Assembly (NCBI GenBank): GCA_017398355.1
Contig: JAFQGD010000032.1
Span: forward strand, 1 to 64,000
Source: Akkermansia sp.
Lineage (GTDB): Bacteria > Verrucomicrobiota > Verrucomicrobiia > Verrucomicrobiales > Akkermansiaceae
Reading direction: 5' to 3'
DNA: 64,000 nt
In this document: one piece after another, positions 34,496-43,350 of the stretch
Layout of the letters: each line of letters opens with the position of its first letter
How positions within the stretch are numbered: the first letter of the stretch is position 1
Program-made: the position numbers and the translations under genes
Notes under the pieces: generated by a model
Database searches by the model: none
The model's input: only the letters and a program-made list of their open reading frames with translations
Told to the model about the DNA's origin: nothing

Positions 34496-36909
34496 AACCC
34501 GCTTTTTTTCTCTCGCTGATGTTGCTCTCCTCCTTGGCGCAGGCAGATGTTGCCCGGGCCGAACGCTTGGTGAGAAACGAGCATTATGCTGAGGCCTTGG
34601 CCGCCATACCGGCAGAAGACAAGAGTGCAGAAGCCAACTACTGGCGGGGGCAAGCGCTACTGCGCTTGGAGCGTATGGCAGAAGCCGCTATTGCATTCAA
34701 TGCCGTGCCGCAGGAATCTGCTCTCTACCCCTATGCGGCAAAAGGTACCCTCTACTGCGCTTGGCAATGCCCCTCCCTCAACTTTGTGGAAATGGTAGCA
34801 CCGCTGACGGCAAGCTCCCACCCGGCCATCTCCACCCTTGCTTTGGCCGCCCTCGCCGAACACCAGCTCCGCCACACGCGCAAGGGCGATACTTCCACCC
34901 TGGAAACACTCCGTGAGCTCGCCACGCGTGATGCTTCATTGCTTCCCTTGGTCAAACTCCTCAATCTGGAGGCTCTGCGCCGCCAAGGCAAATATGAAGA
35001 GGCCTTGCAGTATGGTCGCACGCTGGAGGAGGACAAAAGCTTCAGCTCCCTCATGAAGCAGAGAGTGCGATTGGCTCTATCGGATGTATACTACGACAAA
35101 GAAGCCTCTCTACAAGGCACAGAGCTGCAAGAGGGAGATATCGATGATGAAGGGCGAGGCGAGGAGACGCTGCTTCAATTCATCTCAGCCAATCCCAACT
35201 CCCCCCTATTGGAAGAAGCTTTCCGCCGCTTGGATGAGCGCCGGGCATTCACCAACAGCGAATACGCGTTGGAGAAATTGAGAGACTGGAGTACAGACCC
35301 GGAGCACTCCCGCCGTGCGACCTTGGCTTTGCTGGCTCTGCAGCGCTTGCGTCTCATCAAAGAGCCCAACACGCATGATGCCACCTATGCCAATACGGCG
35401 CATGCTCTCTATCCCCACGAAACGGCCACACGCGTCATCCTGCAAGAGCGCATCCGCGATTTGCTCTCCAAAGAGAACAAGGCCGAAGCAAAATTGTATC
35501 TGGACATGCTGCAGGGAGAAGATGATGCCCGCACCCGCTTCTTCCGTGCCGCCAACTTGGCAGAAACGGATAAATCCATCGCCAAGGATGAGTTCCTGCG
35601 CTGTGCAGACATCGCCCCGGCAGACGTGCGGCATTTGGCCTTGGCAAACGCCATAATCTGCGCCTATGAGGTTGGGGATGAATATACAGTACAGCAAATT
35701 CTGGATTTACCCTTGCTCCCCTCAGCCAAGCGGTTAATGCTCATCACACACGCAGAACTCATCCTCGCCAAAAACCCGGAATTAGCACGCAAGGAATTGG
35801 CAGAAGCGCAAGGCCTCTCACCCACGCCCCTGCAAGTGGCCGATATCGACTTAGCCTTGGCGCAGATGGATTTGCTGAGCGATCCCGAAAACAGCCTAAA
35901 GATTCTGGACAAATACCCGCCTGAAGCGCGCAAGGATTGGTCGGACGCACGTATCCTCCGACTCTTTGCGCTGCGCATGCAGGCCAGCGACAAGCTTGCC
36001 CAAAAACAAGAAACGACCAAAGAGGCCGCACTCGCACCATCGCTCACCTTGATGCGAGATGCACTCTCCACCGATTTGAAACCCGCCATCCGCATGGCGA
36101 TTACCACAAACCTCGCAGAAAAACTTTCCGCCGCAGGCAAACACAAGGAAGCACTTACCCTGCTGGAAAACTTGTTGGCGAACCTTGCTACCGGCGAAGA
36201 GAAGGCACGAGTCCTCATCATGGCAGCCAAGCAAGCGGCACTTCTGGGCTCCTTGCCGGCACTCAAGAAAGCCATATCCTTGTACGAAACCGCCGCCGAT
36301 ATTGACTCTCCCTATGCCAACCGTGCCAGAGCCCGCATGGCCGCCATCCTCTCCTGGATAAACCAGGGAGACAAAGCCAAGGAAATCCTGCTTGGAATTC
36401 TGCGCAGCAAAGAAAGCTTGGAAGCAGAAGACTTGGCTCACACCTACACGGTGATGGCAGATGTCTATGCCATGGACGGCACAGAAGAGGGGCAATCTGA
36501 AGCACTGATTGCCTGCGAAAACATTTGGAACTTGGAGGAAATCTCCGAGCAATGGAAAACAAGAGCTCACCTGCAACATGCCATCTATTGCAGCCGTTTC
36601 CGCATGCACGACCGCGCCTTGGCTGATTACCTGAGCATTTTGGCCACATGCCCGGCATCCGGTGCAGACCCGCACCCGGAGGAATGGTTCATTCTCTACT
36701 CTGCCGGGGCAGGAGCCGTAGCAGAGCACCTGCAATTGAAAAATTACGAAGGTGCTGCAAAATTGGCCGAACAAATTGCAGCGTGGCCACATCCCGTCGG
36801 GACACCCAGGCCGCACTCCGAAGCCTATGGCCCGCAAGCTAAGCGATTTGCCGAATGGGCAGAAAGCATCCGCAGGACCCATTATCTGAAACCCGGTACC
36901 CAACCCTAA
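34492..36909 (+). CDS. Large periplasmic TPR-repeat protein (806 aa)
   Basis: A signal peptide (FFLSLMLLSSLAQA) precedes an almost entirely alpha-helical protein with degenerate tetratricopeptide repeats, such as EHYAEALAAIPAEDKSAEANYWRGQALLRLERMAEAAIAF and later AGKHKEALTLLENLLANLATGEEKARVLIMAAKQAALLG. No catalytic motif is seen. The ATG at 34492 overlaps the peptidase stop (ATGA). In-frame codons further upstream lie inside the peptidase gene and are rejected. Probably a scaffold for envelope proteins, perhaps for the peptidase itself. Confidence 0.85.
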   Translation: MKPAFFLSLMLLSSLAQADVARAERLVRNEHYAEALAAIPAEDKSAEANYWRGQALLRLERMAEAAIAFNAVPQESALYPYAAKGTLYCAWQCPSLNFVEMVAPLTASSHPAISTLALAALAEHQLRHTRKGDTSTLETLRELATRDASLLPLVKLLNLEALRRQGKYEEALQYGRTLEEDKSFSSLMKQRVRLALSDVYYDKEASLQGTELQEGDIDDEGRGEETLLQFISANPNSPLLEEAFRRLDERRAFTNSEYALEKLRDWSTDPEHSRRATLALLALQRLRLIKEPNTHDATYANTAHALYPHETATRVILQERIRDLLSKENKAEAKLYLDMLQGEDDARTRFFRAANLAETDKSIAKDEFLRCADIAPADVRHLALANAIICAYEVGDEYTVQQILDLPLLPSAKRLMLITHAELILAKNPELARKELAEAQGLSPTPLQVADIDLALAQMDLLSDPENSLKILDKYPPEARKDWSDARILRLFALRMQASDKLAQKQETTKEAALAPSLTLMRDALSTDLKPAIRMAITTNLAEKLSAAGKHKEALTLLENLLANLATGEEKARVLIMAAKQAALLGSLPALKKAISLYETAADIDSPYANRARARMAAILSWINQGDKAKEILLGILRSKESLEAEDLAHTYTVMADVYAMDGTEEGQSEALIACENIWNLEEISEQWKTRAHLQHAIYCSRFRMHDRALADYLSILATCPASGADPHPEEWFILYSAGAGAVAEHLQLKNYEGAAKLAEQIAAWPHPVGTPRPHSEAYGPQAKRFAEWAESIRRTHYLKPGTQP

Positions 36910-36942
36910 ACCGGTGGTGGTAACGGAGTCGGCCTCATTCAC

Positions 36943-37977
36943 CTACCGCACATCGCACCAAACAGCTCGGTGGTCGCTGGCAATCTTTCCGGCCGGCAGG
37001 TCTACAATGCCGCTTTTGCAAGCCCGGCCCCGCCGGGAGCGCAGCACACTGTTCACGTATATTTGGTCAAAGGTGAAATATTCTCGCTCAGCCTTGTAAT
37101 ACAAGGTCCAGCCATCGCCATCCGCATCTTCCGGGGAAAGGCGTTGCAGCGCCGAATCCGCAGAAATCCCCTGAGTCAATACGCCTAGAGATTCATCTGT
37201 CGGGCCATCATTCCAATCGCCATACACCAACACCGGCATCCCGGGCTGGCGGCGCATTGTCTGCTGCAAATACATTGCCAAGGTACGCGCCTCGCGGCTG
37301 CGTAGGCTCTGCGCTGCCGCAGCATCATCCGCCACTCGGGACTTCAAATGCGCCCCCACAATACGGAACATGCGCCCATCCGCCACCCGCACCGTGATAT
37401 CTAATATACCGCGCAACATGCGCCGCTTTTGCTGCCCATACAAGCCATAATCGGCCTTCGACGCATCATGCACGATAGGGTAGCGAGACAACACGGCAAG
37501 GGCTCTATCCTCACCATCACGCAATAAAATACGGCTATGGCTCAAATCGCAGCCCTTGTGCCGTAGGCGCACCTGCAAATCACGCAGAGCCATCGGCCCC
37601 CCTACCTCTATCAGCCCCACCACATCAGGGTTCGCGCTGGCTATCACCTCTGCCACAGCCTGGCATGATCTTTCTGATTTGGGGCGATTCACGTAGCGCG
37701 AGCGGGATTTCTCCCCCACCACAAAATAATTTTGCACATTGTGCATCAGGAAGCGTACCGGAGGGCCGCTCAAGGGCATACCCGCTATATCCGGCAGCAC
37801 CTCTCCGTCTGCCACAACAGGGGGCAAATCAGCGGGCGCTTCATAGCTTTGAACATCTGTGCTTCCCGGCTCCGTAGAAAAGCGGGATACAAGCAACCCG
37901 ACAATGATTATCACGAGAGTAAGCAGGGTCACATCAACCCTGCCCAAGCGGCGCAGCCATGATTTCCCTTGCTTCAT
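36943..37977 (-). CDS. Membrane-anchored endonuclease/exonuclease/phosphatase (EEP) family protein
   Basis: 344 residues. An N-terminal helix (VTLLTLVIIIVGLLV) anchors the protein, with the EEP domain on the far side of the membrane. The metal and catalytic residues of the fold are present: Asn in FLMHNVQNYF, Glu in VVGLIEVGG, His in VGAHLKSRV, Asp/Asn in VYGDWNDGP, and the final SDHRAVW. Substrates in this superfamily range from DNA to phosphoesters and sphingolipids, so activity is uncertain. I chose the ATG at 37977 over a GTG one codon earlier. It follows hemB by 21 bases. Confidence 0.82.
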   Translation of the reverse strand: MKQGKSWLRRLGRVDVTLLTLVIIIVGLLVSRFSTEPGSTDVQSYEAPADLPPVVADGEVLPDIAGMPLSGPPVRFLMHNVQNYFVVGEKSRSRYVNRPKSERSCQAVAEVIASANPDVVGLIEVGGPMALRDLQVRLRHKGCDLSHSRILLRDGEDRALAVLSRYPIVHDASKADYGLYGQQKRRMLRGILDITVRVADGRMFRIVGAHLKSRVADDAAAAQSLRSREARTLAMYLQQTMRRQPGMPVLVYGDWNDGPTDESLGVLTQGISADSALQRLSPEDADGDGWTLYYKAEREYFTFDQIYVNSVLRSRRGRACKSGIVDLPAGKIASDHRAVWCDVR

Positions 37978-37998
37978 CACCGGGAAAGAGGATAGAAA

Positions 37999-38994
37999 TT
38001 AGACTTCTCTCAGCCACTCAGCAACCTGGGGCGCCGCGTACGTGAGGATGATATCTGCCCCGGCGCGGCGAATAGAGAGAAGGGTCTCCAAGGTTGTTTG
38101 CTTCTCATCCAGCCAACCGGAGGCCGCAGCAGCTTTGAGCATAAGATACTCCCCGCTCACATGATAAGCAGCTATCGGCAGCGTACTTTGCTGGCGCAGC
38201 GCGGCAATCACATCCAAATACATCGTGGCCGGTTTTACCATGAGCATATCAGCCCCCTCGCTCTCATCCAACCAAGCCTCGCGCAAGGCTTCGCGTGCAT
38301 TGCCGGGATCCATCTGATATGTCTTCTTATCCCCAAACTTCGGCGCACTCCCCAGCGCACCACGGAAGGGGCCATAAAAGGCGGAGGCATACTTGGCCGT
38401 ATAACTCAGCAATGACACATGGGTGTACCCCTCGGCATCCAAAGTACCGCGCAGTGCGGCTATGCGGCCATCCATCATATCACTGGGGGAGATAATATCC
38501 GCCCCGGCTCGGGCATGGCACAAGGCTTGGCGGCACAAAGCCTCTACTGTTTCATCATTCAAAATTTCGTACGAACCATCCTCGTACTCTTTCACAATGC
38601 CATCCTGCCCGTATGTATTGAAGGGATCCAGCGCCACATCTGTCATCACCATCATGGCCGGCACAGCAGCCTTGATAGTACGGATGGCTCGCGGCACCAC
38701 CCCTTCGGGATTCCAGGCCTCGCTCCCGGCGGCATCTTTCTTCTCCTCCGGCACCACCGCAAACAAATCCACACAGTGAATGCCCAGCGCATACAAGCGA
38801 CGGCATTCCTCGGCAATGCCCGCCACACTCCATCGTGTACACCCCGGCAATGATGCGATGGGTGTGTCTTCATCCCCCTCTTGCACAAACATGGGGTATA
38901 CCAAATGAGCAGCACTCAGGGAGGTCTCCCGTATCATGTTGCGTATGGCGGCAGATTTTCTGTTTCGGCGCGGGCGTATGGGCAAATCTTGCAT
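37999..38994 (-). CDS. hemB: Delta-aminolevulinic acid dehydratase (porphobilinogen synthase)
   Basis: Condenses two 5-aminolevulinate molecules to porphobilinogen in haem synthesis. The 331 residues carry the two Schiff-base lysines, Lys201 (SYTAKYASAFYGPF) and Lys254 (MLMVKPATMYLDV). The zinc-binding Cys triad is absent: residues 119-132 read DVALDPFNTYGQDG, the Mg-type Asp/Ala version, and the usual SHGHDG histidines are replaced by Tyr and Gln. A metal other than active-site zinc is therefore expected. A long in-frame upstream extension overlaps the divergent gene and is rejected; the promoter ends nine bases before the ATG at 38994. Confidence 0.94.
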   Translation of the reverse strand: MQDLPIRPRRNRKSAAIRNMIRETSLSAAHLVYPMFVQEGDEDTPIASLPGCTRWSVAGIAEECRRLYALGIHCVDLFAVVPEEKKDAAGSEAWNPEGVVPRAIRTIKAAVPAMMVMTDVALDPFNTYGQDGIVKEYEDGSYEILNDETVEALCRQALCHARAGADIISPSDMMDGRIAALRGTLDAEGYTHVSLLSYTAKYASAFYGPFRGALGSAPKFGDKKTYQMDPGNAREALREAWLDESEGADMLMVKPATMYLDVIAALRQQSTLPIAAYHVSGEYLMLKAAAASGWLDEKQTTLETLLSIRRAGADIILTYAAPQVAEWLREV

Positions 38995-39003
38995 CACACC
39001 GCC

Positions 39004-39033
39004 AGCATACCACCAATGGGGGGACTTTGTAAA
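39004..39033 (-). promoter_or_regulatory. hemB promoter, predicted leaderless
   Basis: TTTACA (39028-39033), 18 bases, TATGCT (39004-39009) on the minus strand, nine bases before the hemB ATG. Confidence 0.6.
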
Positions 39034-39165
39034 GTGTAAGATACGTGAAAGCCATGCAAACGCAAGAGAATGTTGATAGCGCCAAAGAATGGCAAACTTG
39101 CAATTTGATAATTTATGGAAGCTTGCGACTGCAAGGGCCAACCGGAGCTTGCCTCTCATTTTCAC

Positions 39166-39194
39166 TTGCAAAGCCTTGCCGCCTAGGGTACAAT
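39166..39194 (+). promoter_or_regulatory. rsmA-NUDIX promoter, predicted leaderless
   Basis: TTGCAA (39166-39171), 17 bases, TACAAT (39189-39194), nine bases before the ATG at 39204. It supports the short start over a 53-residue longer in-frame one. Confidence 0.7.
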
Positions 39195-39203
39195 CCTCCC
39201 CGC

Positions 39204-40553
39204 ATGAACCGCTCCCAAATCCACGACGTGCTGGCAAACTTCGAGGTGAATCCCTCCAAATCGCTTGGGCAGAATTTCCTCACGGATGAAAACGTGGCGC
39301 GCTGGATTGTGAACCAACTGGAAATCACCCCGGAAGATTGCGTGGTGGAGGTAGGGCCCGGCACCGGCGCCCTCACCGAACACATTGCCCCACTCTGCCG
39401 CAAGCTCATCTTGGTGGAGTTCGATGCCCGCTTGGCAGAATACCAGCGCACCCGCTGGGCAGATAGCCCCCACGTGCAGGTGAACCACGCCGATGGTGCC
39501 ACTTGGGACCCCCGCCCGCTTTTTGCGGAGCGCCCTGTCAAGTTCATCGGCAACCTGCCATACTCTGCCGGTGGTGCTATCTTGGCCAATTTCCTCACCT
39601 CTCCCTGTGCCTGCGAGCGCGCGGTGGTCATGCTGCAAAAGGAGTTTATCGACCGCATTTTGGCCAAACCGGGGGACGACGCATACGGTCTGCTCTCGCT
39701 ACGCATCCAAATGGACTGGGTACCCAAGGCGCTCAAAACCGTGCCGCCGGAAGCTTTCTCTCCACGCCCCAAGATTGATTCCACTGTCATGCTGCTCACG
39801 CGGCGGGATGAGCGAGAGTTTCCCCCATATGACCACAAGCTCATGGATGAGCTGATGCGGCGCTGCTTTGCCCAGCGCCGCAAGCAAATGCACAAGCAAC
39901 TTCCCGCCACACCGGAGTGGAAACAAGTGGCCGCAGAGCTCGGCATCTCCCCCACCGCTCGCCCGGAAGAATTGGGGCTGGAGCAATGGATTCGCCTCAC
40001 CAATGCTTACGATTCCCACCCCCTAGCGACCGTAGCCCAAAAAGATGATGAGCTATTCGATGTAGTGGATGCCCAAGACCAAGTGCTGCGCCAAGCACCC
40101 CGCAAGGAGGTGCATGATGAGGGGCTGATGCACCGCGCCGTTCACATCCTCGTCTTCAACAAACACCACGATTGCTTCCTGCAAAAACGCTCTATGCTCA
40201 AAGACCGCCACCCCGGCGTGTGGGATTCCTCGTCCGCCGGCCATCTGGATGCCGGAGAATCCTATGAAGAAGCCGCCCGCCGAGAATTGCAGGAGGAGCT
40301 CGGCATCCCGGCCGATACCCGCATCCTCCACGTCGGCTCCCTCCCCCCCTCTGCCGACACCGGCTGGGAACACGTCGGCATCTACGCCGCACTCTACGAC
40401 GGCAAAATCCACTTCCCCGCCGCTGAAATCTCCGGTGTCATGCCCTTCCCCGCCAAGCTCATTGATGCTTGGCTGCAGCGCCGCCCGCAGGACTTCGCAT
40501 CCTCCTTCGCCCTCTGCTGGGCACAAGTCCGCACCATGCTGGGCGATGCATAA
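39204..40553 (+). CDS. rsmA: Fusion of 16S rRNA dimethyltransferase RsmA (KsgA) with a NUDIX hydrolase
   Basis: 449 residues. Residues 1-270 form a complete KsgA, which dimethylates two adjacent adenines in the 3' terminal helix of 16S rRNA: KSLGQNFL, SAM site VEVGPGTGALTEH at 48-60, catalytic NLPY at 117-120, and FSPRPKIDSTV at 185-195. Residues 280-449 form a NUDIX hydrolase (DDELFDVVDAQDQVLRQAPRKEVH opening, as in isopentenyl-diphosphate-isomerase-like NUDIX proteins) with an intact Nudix box spanning 346-368 (Gly346, Glu352, Arg360-Glu361, Glu364-Glu365). No frameshift or linker repeat separates the halves. A coupling of rRNA modification and nucleotide clean-up is speculation. Confidence 0.93.
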   Translation: MNRSQIHDVLANFEVNPSKSLGQNFLTDENVARWIVNQLEITPEDCVVEVGPGTGALTEHIAPLCRKLILVEFDARLAEYQRTRWADSPHVQVNHADGATWDPRPLFAERPVKFIGNLPYSAGGAILANFLTSPCACERAVVMLQKEFIDRILAKPGDDAYGLLSLRIQMDWVPKALKTVPPEAFSPRPKIDSTVMLLTRRDEREFPPYDHKLMDELMRRCFAQRRKQMHKQLPATPEWKQVAAELGISPTARPEELGLEQWIRLTNAYDSHPLATVAQKDDELFDVVDAQDQVLRQAPRKEVHDEGLMHRAVHILVFNKHHDCFLQKRSMLKDRHPGVWDSSSAGHLDAGESYEEAARRELQEELGIPADTRILHVGSLPPSADTGWEHVGIYAALYDGKIHFPAAEISGVMPFPAKLIDAWLQRRPQDFASSFALCWAQVRTMLGDA

Positions 40554-40571
40554 GCCTGCACACACCTCGGC

Positions 40572-43283
40572 TCATGCATTCAGTGACAACTCCCGATAGC
40601 GCTCAAACAAATACGCCACACGCTCCGCATCATCCGCAAAACGATGCCCGTATGCCTTTTCCACCGCTGCATCCAGCTTGCGGTGGGCTGCTACCAGCTC
40701 CGGCGGCATCGTCCGCGGGTCATACAAATCCGCCAGCGAGCTATCGGGGTACAGCGCGCGGGCATCCAGCACGCCCTGCGCCAGTTCCGCTATCTTCTCC
40801 TGCTGCTCCTCCGTGGCATCCGGCCACGGAAAATTGTTGTAGACAAGCTTATTGGAATAACGATAATCGCTCTTTAACCGACCACACACCGCGCGCGTCC
40901 AAGCCATGTGCATGGTGCTGGTGAGAATACCAAAATGATAGAGGGTGGCATCGGGTATGAGTGCATTGGCATTGCTGCAAATGATATCGGCAGGCAAAAA
41001 GCCAAGAGGGATGTATAATCTATTCTCCGAAGAATGCAGAGGCACAAGTAAGTAATGTCCATGTTCCGGTTGACGGATTTCTCCGAACAACGCCGGGATT
41101 TGAGCCAGCTTACGGGTAGCTTCTCGAGAACTATTTTTGCGAAAAAGCTGTGTATTGTTGATTCTTTCCATCACATTCTCCAAGTGTCGGTAATGTGACG
41201 GTGGAACATTCTTCAACCAAAGGCACCAGCGCTTGGCACCTTGAATAAACTCCTTGGCTCCCAAAAACGGCTTAACAAAATCGCGCTCAGTATCGGAAAA
41301 CTCTTTCATCTGAGATTCTTCCACGAGCAAATGTCCGCCATCGTTTGGCATCGAGCCGAAAACCATTCCGGGGACATCACACAATGGCTTGTTCCTGTTT
41401 TCGATAAACATATCGGGGGCATTTACCAAATATCCATTGATGTGCACAACTCGTTGCGCATATCCCTCTGCATTGAAAAGAAATTTATCCTCTCTTTCCT
41501 CATCCGCAGAGAAACCAATAATCAAACAATGGACGGCAGCCTGCCCCCTAGCTTCATTGCTCCACTTAAATGTTCGGTAGGCAAATGTGATATGTATGTT
41601 CTTCCGTTGTACCAGGTACTTCCACAGGATAGCTACAGACTGCCCTTGGCAAAGGGAGTTTGTTGAAACCAATGCAGCGCGAATCTTGGTGCCAAGCATG
41701 TAATCTGCTGCCTTGCCATACCAAGCAGCTACGTAATCTAAGTCTCCGGCGTTTTTTACTTCCTCAAACACTGCGAGCAAATCTTCCTTTTGTTCTTTGC
41801 TCATGTTGCGCGCTCCCGCAAAGGGCGGGTTGCCCATGATATAGTTGAGCTTTTCCTTGGGGACGACGGATTTCCAGTCCAATTGGAGGGCATTGGCGCA
41901 GACGATAGTGGCGGAGGCGGTGAGGGGGATGCGGGCGTAGGCCTCGCCGAAGGTGTTGCCGACTTCGATATTCATCTGATGGTCCATGAGCCACATGGCG
42001 ACTTGGGCGATTTGGGCGGGGAATTCCTCCAGCTCGATGCCGTAGAACTGGTTGACGTTGACCACGCACATATCATTCACCGAGAAGAGCCACTGAGTGC
42101 CGGAGGCTTCAATTTCCTTCATGACATCCAGCTCCAGGCGGCGGAGCTCGCGGTATGCCACCACAAGGAAGTTGCCGCAGCCACAGGCGGGGTCCAAGAA
42201 AGTGAGGGAGGCCAATTTTTGGTGGAACTTGGCGAGTTTGGCGCTTTTTTGGGTGGATTTATCGTGTTGGATGCGCTCGAACTCGGCGCGCAAATCATCC
42301 ATGAAGAGGGGATTGATGAGCTTGAGGATATTGCGCTCGCTGGTGTAGTGAGCCCCGAGGGCGCGGCGCTGCACGGGGTTCATGACGCATTGGAACATGG
42401 AGCCGAAGATGGCGGGGGAGATGCGGCTCCAATCCAGCGCGCAGCAATCCAGAAGGGACTGGCGCATGGCGGTATCAAAAGCGGGCATGGGTAGAAACTC
42501 CGCAAAAAGGCCACCATTGACGTAGGGGAATTCTTGGATAGCAGCATCGAGGATGCAGAAGCGTTTCTCCACCGGTGTGTTGAGCGCTTGAAAAAGCTGA
42601 GCCAGCAGCGGTGCGAGGTCGCGGCCATCCTCAGCGGTGCTTTGGTGGATGAAGGAGCGGAAGGCATCCTTGCGGAAGATGCCTGTATCATCTGCAAAGA
42701 GGCAGAAGAGGAGGCGCACGAGGTAGACCTCCAGCGGATGCCCCTCGTAGCCGATGGCTTTGAGCCTATCGTGCAGTCTGCCAAGCAACTCTGCCGCCTG
42801 CACGTTGACCGGGTCTTCCTCTTGGTAAGCGCGGTGGCCGTAGCCGGCGAGGTAATGGAAGAGGTGGATATGCTGCGGCAGCTCAGCGAGGGTGAAGGCG
42901 CTAAGCTTGGCATCTTGGGTCAGGTCGTAGAAGTGCCAATGTTCAAAATCGCACACCAGAATGGCCTTGGGGAACTCGTGATGGGGGAGCGAATCCGCAT
43001 AGCGCTTGGCCTGTTCGTATGCCTTGGAGAGGTCCTTACCCCGGGATTTCATTTCGATGAGGATGTGGCCTTTCCAAAAGAGATCGATATAGCCGTTGCC
43101 GCCATCCGCGCACTTGACCTTGTGCTCAAAAATGGCCACACGCTTGCGCTCTACCCCCAGCACATAGAAGAAATCAATGAGGAAGGCTTGGGACTCTGCC
43201 TCCTCGCGCTCGGTGTTTTTCCAATCCTGCGCAAACTTGGCGGCGCGCGCGCTTATCTCATTCTGACTCAGGGTGACGGCCAT
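40572..43283 (-). CDS. MmeI-like type IIL restriction-modification enzyme (single polypeptide)
   Basis: 903 residues, close to MmeI (919). The N-terminal nuclease has Asp67, then Glu77-Met-Lys79, the D-x9-E-x-K spacing of MmeI. A helical linker leads to an N6-adenine methyltransferase with motif I LDPACGCGNF at 363-372 and motif IV NPPF at 485-488. The target-recognition region and a C-terminal helical part follow. Such enzymes cut DNA at a fixed distance from their site and methylate one strand. The ATG at 43283 (MAVTLSQNEISARAAKF) fits the family; a longer frame into the RecQ gene is rejected. The coding segment for roughly residues 495-810 is clearly more AT-rich than both flanks. It lies 67 bases after recQ and is convergent with rsmA. 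Confidence 0.9.
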   Translation of the reverse strand: MAVTLSQNEISARAAKFAQDWKNTEREEAESQAFLIDFFYVLGVERKRVAIFEHKVKCADGGNGYIDLFWKGHILIEMKSRGKDLSKAYEQAKRYADSLPHHEFPKAILVCDFEHWHFYDLTQDAKLSAFTLAELPQHIHLFHYLAGYGHRAYQEEDPVNVQAAELLGRLHDRLKAIGYEGHPLEVYLVRLLFCLFADDTGIFRKDAFRSFIHQSTAEDGRDLAPLLAQLFQALNTPVEKRFCILDAAIQEFPYVNGGLFAEFLPMPAFDTAMRQSLLDCCALDWSRISPAIFGSMFQCVMNPVQRRALGAHYTSERNILKLINPLFMDDLRAEFERIQHDKSTQKSAKLAKFHQKLASLTFLDPACGCGNFLVVAYRELRRLELDVMKEIEASGTQWLFSVNDMCVVNVNQFYGIELEEFPAQIAQVAMWLMDHQMNIEVGNTFGEAYARIPLTASATIVCANALQLDWKSVVPKEKLNYIMGNPPFAGARNMSKEQKEDLLAVFEEVKNAGDLDYVAAWYGKAADYMLGTKIRAALVSTNSLCQGQSVAILWKYLVQRKNIHITFAYRTFKWSNEARGQAAVHCLIIGFSADEEREDKFLFNAEGYAQRVVHINGYLVNAPDMFIENRNKPLCDVPGMVFGSMPNDGGHLLVEESQMKEFSDTERDFVKPFLGAKEFIQGAKRWCLWLKNVPPSHYRHLENVMERINNTQLFRKNSSREATRKLAQIPALFGEIRQPEHGHYLLVPLHSSENRLYIPLGFLPADIICSNANALIPDATLYHFGILTSTMHMAWTRAVCGRLKSDYRYSNKLVYNNFPWPDATEEQQEKIAELAQGVLDARALYPDSSLADLYDPRTMPPELVAAHRKLDAAVEKAYGHRFADDAERVAYLFERYRELSLNA

Positions 43284-43350
43284 GCCCTGAATGGTAACAA
43301 AATTTTCGTTATAAAGCAAGCGCGAGAATCTTGCAGGCAGGCTTTTTACC

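Noticed and set aside
38995-39237. 81-residue extension of HemB and 53-residue extension of RsmA over the shared upstream region
   Set aside because: Both would overlap each other's promoters; homology begins at the shorter starts.
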